Shown here piece after piece: positions 33,339 to 36,678 of a stretch of DNA of 36,678 bases. The DNA lies in NCBI GenBank assembly GCA_913776045.1, contig CAJYOI010000004.1, forward strand, positions 1 to 36,678, given 5' to 3'. The notes under the pieces were generated by a model, which did not search any database, was not told the DNA's origin, and saw only the letters and a program-made list of their open reading frames with translations. Both the position numbers and the translations under genes were made by a program. Positions within the stretch are counted from its first letter, which is position 1. Every line of letters starts with the position of its first letter. This DNA is from an uncultured Sphingomonas sp. GTDB lineage: Bacteria; Pseudomonadota; Alphaproteobacteria; Sphingomonadales; Sphingomonadaceae.

Positions 33339-34610
33339 ATGAAGTCTATCTCGAAGCTTGCGCTGGCTGCCATGCTGTCGACCAGCGTGGTGTCGACCGC
33401 CATCGCGCTTCCGGCGGCCGCGCAGAAGAAGAACGACAAGGCGGCACAGGGCCCCAAGCTGTCGGATGCCATCCGCAAGCCGTTGGCCGCGGCGCAGACC
33501 GCGCTTACCGCGAAGGACTATCCGACCGCGCTCGCCCAGACCGCGATCGCCGAGCCGCTGGCGACGACCGATGAAGAAAAGTATTTCGTCGCCGCGATGC
33601 AGCTGCAGGCGACCGCACCGTCGAACGACCTGCAGAAGCTGGCGCCGATTCTCGACAAGCTGATCGTCAACCCGAAGACCCCGCCGGCGCAGTTGGGTCA
33701 GTACAACTTCCTGCGCGGTGAAGCCGCGTTCCAGCAGAAGAAGTACGCCGAAGCGCTGCCGTTCCTGACCAAGGCTCAGGAACTGGGTTACCAGAACGAA
33801 GCGCTGCAACTGCGCATCGCGGCGGCCAACATCGAAACCGGCAACACCGCCGGCGGCCTGGCCGCGATCGAAAAGACGATCAATGCCGAGATCGCCGCGG
33901 GCAAGAAGCCGTCGGAGGACCTGTACAACTATGCGCTCGGCCGCGTGTACCGCAAAGATCCGGCCGCTACCGCCCAGTGGTCGATGCGCAAGCTGAAGGC
34001 CTATCCGACCGCCAAGAACTGGCGCGAGGCGATCCTGATCTATCGTGACGGTGGTGCGAAGCTGGATCGTAGCCAGCAGATCGACCTGTTCCGCCTGATG
34101 CGTGCGACCAAGTCGCTCGCGGACCGCGGCGATTATCTGGAATACGCCGACCTGACCCTGATCGGCGGCTATCCGGCAGAGGCGAAGGCGGTGCTCGATG
34201 AAGGCCGGGCGACGGCTAAGATCCCGGCGAGCGACACTTCCGCGAATCGTCTGACGACCGATGCCAACACGGCGATCAAGAACGAAGGATCGCTGCCCGC
34301 GCTCGAAACCAAGGCGAAGGCCGCCGCCAATGGCAAGCTCGCCCTGTCGACCGGTGACGTCTATCTTGGCCAGGGCAACGCCGCCAAGGCGTTGGAAATG
34401 TACGCGGTGGCCAGCCAGAAGGGTGGCGTGGACGCATCGGAACTCGCGCTGCACACCGGCGCCGCCTATGCCCAGGCTGGCCAGAAGGATCAGGCGCGCA
34501 CCGCTTTCCAATCGATCACCGCACCGGGTCCGCGGAAGGACATGGCGGCGTTCTGGATCCAATATCTCGACACCGGCGTGGCCGGGTCGACGACTGCCGC
34601 CGCGCAGTAA
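33339..34610 (+). CDS. Secreted TPR-repeat protein
   Basis: A 423-residue exported protein. A signal peptide covers about residues 1-28 (ending PAAAQ). The mature part is alpha-helical with TPR-like units such as YNFLRGEAAFQQKKYAEALPFLTKAQELG and STGDVYLGQGNAAKALEMYAVASQKG. It is likely a periplasmic or outer-membrane-associated scaffold; a specific role is not evident. An AGGAGA ribosome-binding site lies upstream of the ATG at 33339. Codon use is strongly biased to preferred codons, suggesting good expression. It ends in a clear terminator. Confidence 0.85.
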   Translation: MKSISKLALAAMLSTSVVSTAIALPAAAQKKNDKAAQGPKLSDAIRKPLAAAQTALTAKDYPTALAQTAIAEPLATTDEEKYFVAAMQLQATAPSNDLQKLAPILDKLIVNPKTPPAQLGQYNFLRGEAAFQQKKYAEALPFLTKAQELGYQNEALQLRIAAANIETGNTAGGLAAIEKTINAEIAAGKKPSEDLYNYALGRVYRKDPAATAQWSMRKLKAYPTAKNWREAILIYRDGGAKLDRSQQIDLFRLMRATKSLADRGDYLEYADLTLIGGYPAEAKAVLDEGRATAKIPASDTSANRLTTDANTAIKNEGSLPALETKAKAAANGKLALSTGDVYLGQGNAAKALEMYAVASQKGGVDASELALHTGAAYAQAGQKDQARTAFQSITAPGPRKDMAAFWIQYLDTGVAGSTTAAAQ

Positions 34611-34641
34611 GCGACGGGCGATCACGGTTGTGATCGTGACG

Positions 34642-34671
34642 AAGGGGCGTCCCGTGCGGGGCGCCCCTTTT
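34642..34671 (+). terminator. Rho-independent terminator after the TPR-protein gene
   Basis: AAGGGGCG at 34642-34649 pairs with CGCCCCTTTT at 34662-34671 around a loop with GTCCCGTGCGGGG. The 3' run of T completes the terminator. It lies 31 nt after the stop at 34610. Confidence 0.8.
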
Positions 34672-34740
34672 CATGTCCGCGCTTGCCGCGGCCGGCCGCT
34701 TCGCGCCACAAGGCGGGCAAGCAATTCGGGAGAGACGAGC

Positions 34741-35523
34741 ATGGCCGACGACGAATCGATCCGCATCGAACGGCAGGGTGACGTGCTGGTCGTCACGCTC
34801 GATCGGCCCGACCGGTTGAATGCGGCGACCCCGGCGATGTTCGCGACGATCGCTGACGCGCTCACCCGTCTCGACGGTGCGCGGGCGGTCGTGCTGGCCG
34901 GAGCGGGACGGGCATTCTGCTCGGGTGCCGACATCGCAGCGTCGCAAGGGGCCGCCGATCCGGCGCTCGCGACCTATGACGCGCTGACGAAGAGCTACAA
35001 CCCGACGATCCGCGCGATCGTCGATCTGGGAGTACCCGTGGTCAGCGCCGTGCGCGGGCCCGCCGCGGGCATCGGCTGCAGCCTCGCGCTGGCCGCCGAT
35101 TTCTGCGTGGCGAGCGAAAGCGCCTATTTCCTCCAAGCCTTCGTCAATATCGGCCTAGTCCCCGATGGCGGGGCCAGCTGGATGCTGCCGCGCCTGATCG
35201 GGCGGGCGCGCGCGCTGGAGATGATGATGCTCGGCGAGCGCGTTCCGGCGGCGAAGGCGCTGGACTGGGGCATGGTCCACCGCGTCGTGCCCGACGAAGC
35301 GCTCGAGGCGGAGGCCTTGGCGCTCGCGCAGCGCCTGGCCGCCGGGCCGACCGTCGCGCTGCGCATGATCCGGCGTGGGGTCGCAGAAGCGCTCGAATCG
35401 ACGCTGGACGAGGCGCTGGAGCGTGAGGCGCACGACCAGCGTCAGGCGCGGGGCACCGCGGATTCGCTGGAAGGCGGCATGGCTTTTCTTGCCAAGCGTA
35501 AACCGGACTTCCGCGGCCGCTGA
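34741..35523 (+). CDS. Enoyl-CoA hydratase/isomerase family, PaaG-like
   Basis: A 260-residue crotonase-fold protein. The oxyanion-hole elements CSGADI (about 60-65) and AAGIGCSLALAAD (about 108-120) are present. The two catalytic glutamates of classical hydratases are replaced: Ser114 (GIGCSLA) and Asn136 (FVNIGL), while an Asp is present at 142 (VPDGGAS). This pattern matches the isomerase-type PaaG relatives rather than hydratases. It probably shifts a double bond or opens an epoxide in an acyl-CoA. A GGGAGAG ribosome-binding site precedes the ATG. TrxB starts 19 bp downstream on the same strand. Confidence 0.88.
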   Translation: MADDESIRIERQGDVLVVTLDRPDRLNAATPAMFATIADALTRLDGARAVVLAGAGRAFCSGADIAASQGAADPALATYDALTKSYNPTIRAIVDLGVPVVSAVRGPAAGIGCSLALAADFCVASESAYFLQAFVNIGLVPDGGASWMLPRLIGRARALEMMMLGERVPAAKALDWGMVHRVVPDEALEAEALALAQRLAAGPTVALRMIRRGVAEALESTLDEALEREAHDQRQARGTADSLEGGMAFLAKRKPDFRGR

Positions 35524-35542
35524 ATCTCGCTACATCGCGCAT

Positions 35543-36511
35543 ATGACTACGCACACCACGAAGATGCTGATTCTCGGCTCGGGCCCGGCGGGCCTGTCCG
35601 CCGCGATCTACGGCGCGCGCGCCGGTATGGAACCGATCGTCGTCCAAGGCATCCAGCCAGGCGGCCAGCTGACGACCACCACCGATGTCGAGAATTATCC
35701 CGGCTTCCGTGAAGTGATCCAGGGCCCGTGGCTGATGCAGGAAATGCAGGCGCAGGCCGAACATGTCGGCACGCGGATGATGTGGGACACGATCGTCGAG
35801 GTCGATTTGACCCGGCGGCCGTTTCGCCTGACGGGTGACGGTGGCGATGTGTACGAAGGCGACGTGCTGGTGATCGCTACCGGCGCACAGGCCAAATGGC
35901 TCGGACTCGACAGCGAGGAGCTGCTGAAGGGCAAGGGCGTCAGCGCCTGCGCGACCTGCGACGGTTTCTTCTATCGCGGCAAGAAGGTCGCGGTGATCGG
36001 CGGCGGCAACACCGCCGTCGAAGAGGCCTTGTACCTGACCAATCACAGCGACGACGTGACGCTGATCCACCGCCGCGATACGCTTCGTGCCGAAAAGATC
36101 CTGCAGGCGCGCCTCCACGCGAACGAGAAGATCTCGGTCCTGTGGAACAAGGAAGTCGTCCGCTTCATCGGCGAAGGCACGCCCGAGGGTCTGGTCGCGA
36201 TCGAGCTGAAGGACACGGTGACCGGCGAACATTCGCGGCTGGATGTCGAAGGCGGATTCGTCGCGATCGGCCACCACCCCGCGACCGAGCTGTTCCGCGA
36301 CCACCTCGCGCTCGACGACGACGGCTATATCGCGGTGGAGACGGGCTCGACCCGCACCAGCGTGCCTGGCGTGTTCGCGTGCGGCGACGTGATGGACAAG
36401 GTCTACCGTCAGGCGGTCACGGCGGCAGGCACCGGCTGCATGGCGGCGCTCGATGCCGAGCGGTTCCTGGCGGAGGCGGAGTTCGAGGCGGTCAAGGAAG
36501 CGGCGGAATAA
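35543..36511 (+). CDS. trxB: Thioredoxin-disulfide reductase
   Basis: A 322-residue flavoprotein that reduces thioredoxin with NADPH. The FAD loop GSGPAGLSAAIYGARAG is near residues 12-28, the redox pair Cys136-Ala-Thr-Cys139 (CATCDG) fits the known E. coli enzyme, and the NADPH loop VIGGGNTAVEEA and GVFACGDVMDKVYRQ follow. The ATG at 35543 is preferred; the upstream frame overlaps the crotonase gene. It is probably co-transcribed with that gene. Downstream, at 36537, lies a broken REP element and the edge of an insertion. Confidence 0.96.
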   Translation: MTTHTTKMLILGSGPAGLSAAIYGARAGMEPIVVQGIQPGGQLTTTTDVENYPGFREVIQGPWLMQEMQAQAEHVGTRMMWDTIVEVDLTRRPFRLTGDGGDVYEGDVLVIATGAQAKWLGLDSEELLKGKGVSACATCDGFFYRGKKVAVIGGGNTAVEEALYLTNHSDDVTLIHRRDTLRAEKILQARLHANEKISVLWNKEVVRFIGEGTPEGLVAIELKDTVTGEHSRLDVEGGFVAIGHHPATELFRDHLALDDDGYIAVETGSTRTSVPGVFACGDVMDKVYRQAVTAAGTGCMAALDAERFLAEAEFEAVKEAAE

Positions 36512-36536
36512 GGGGGCTGGCCTCACCAAACACGCC

Positions 36537-36557
36537 GTCATCCCCGCGAAGGCGAGA
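36537..36557. repeat. Truncated REP arm
   Basis: GTCATCCCCGCGAAGGCGAGA matches the left ends of doublets A-C, most closely the diverged arm of copy C, and then stops. The rest of the expected 93-bp doublet is absent and replaced by unrelated sequence. Confidence 0.6.
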
Positions 36558-36678
36558 CCTCTGCGAAAGTAGCTGACTGGCGGTGATGGATCTGATTCAC
36601 TGCTGGAGAGCAGCGGAAGGGATCGGGATGGATCAGCGTGGGTTTGCCGAGGCGTTTCTGCCGGCGAGTTTCGGTCGC
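36554..36678 (+). mobile_element. Left end of a probable insertion sequence (continues beyond window)
   Basis: The sequence GAGACCTCTGCGAAAG begins just where the REP copy ends and resembles the terminal inverted repeats of IS5-type elements. It is followed by the start of an open frame to the window end. Only one end is visible, so target duplication and identity cannot be tested here. Confidence 0.4.
36586..36678 (+). CDS. N-terminal start of a probable transposase (partial)
   Basis: A frame open to the window end. The preferred start is the ATG at 36628 because GGAAGG lies 7 nt before it; an earlier ATG at 36586 is in frame. The visible protein begins MDQRGFAEAFLPASFGR from the second start, with no recognisable motif in the short part. 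The transposase call rests on the putative inverted repeat in front and the broken REP copy. Confidence 0.35.
   Translation, partial: MDLIHCWRAAEGIGMDQRGFAEAFLPASFGR

Noticed and set aside
33249-34625. A 458-codon open frame on the minus strand opposite the TPR protein
   Set aside because: Antisense shadow of a clearly coding gene that has a signal peptide, a ribosome-binding site and a terminator.

Overview
The window looks like chromosomal DNA of a sphingomonad-type alphaproteobacterium (Sphingomonas or a close relative). This is inferred from the high GC with strong G/C third-codon bias, from the kinds of small orphan proteins present, and from the REP-type CCCGC-GAAG-GCGGG hairpins between genes. 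No rRNA, tRNA, CRISPR array, prophage or defence island is visible. Most of the window is ordinary, densely packed housekeeping and accessory metabolism. The more unusual material lies in regulatory sites, repeats and a few small orphan genes.

Left part (1-7100). A coupled pair of unknown genes (one cut by the window edge) faces an inorganic-carbon cluster on the minus strand: a beta-carbonic anhydrase, a SulP anion (probably bicarbonate) transporter and a second beta-carbonic anhydrase. A strong intrinsic-terminator-like hairpin sits inside this cluster. An OmpR/EnvZ-type two-component pair follows. Next come a 130-residue orphan protein and a TetR repressor. The promoter of the orphan gene and the tetR start carry three copies of one 16-bp palindrome, which suggests a small self-contained regulon.

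Middle part (7101-20310). Rightward genes encode a COG2509-type FAD protein coupled to an RNase H-fold protein, a secreted M28 peptidase, a DUF2147 protein, a pectinesterase and an Hsp70/YegD-like ATPase. Two leftward membrane proteins follow (a CDP-alcohol phosphatidyltransferase and a GT-C-like glycosyltransferase). A rightward photolyase, cyclopropane-fatty-acid synthase and serine-hydrolase lipoprotein set comes next.

Right part (20310-36678). A leftward purF-SDR pair is followed by rightward genes for a DUF7218/Rho_N-like protein, a TPR-type family 2 glycosyltransferase, hisI with a coupled lipoprotein, and a MerR regulator with a DmdC-type acyl-CoA dehydrogenase. A LiuR-like palindrome precedes the MerR gene. 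A leftward block encodes a SleB-type cell-wall hydrolase, a small Cys-containing secreted protein, cysteine synthase, an MFS exporter and an alpha/beta hydrolase. Two small orphan genes overlap tail to tail. They are followed by a secreted TPR protein, a PaaG-like crotonase and thioredoxin reductase. The last 140 bp hold a broken repeat followed by what appears to be the left end of an insertion sequence with the start of its transposase.

Three about 93-bp inverted REP doublets (REPIN-like) occupy 3' intergenic spaces, together with two lone hairpins of similar form and one truncated copy. All functional calls were made by eye from motifs and protein architecture; no database search was run.
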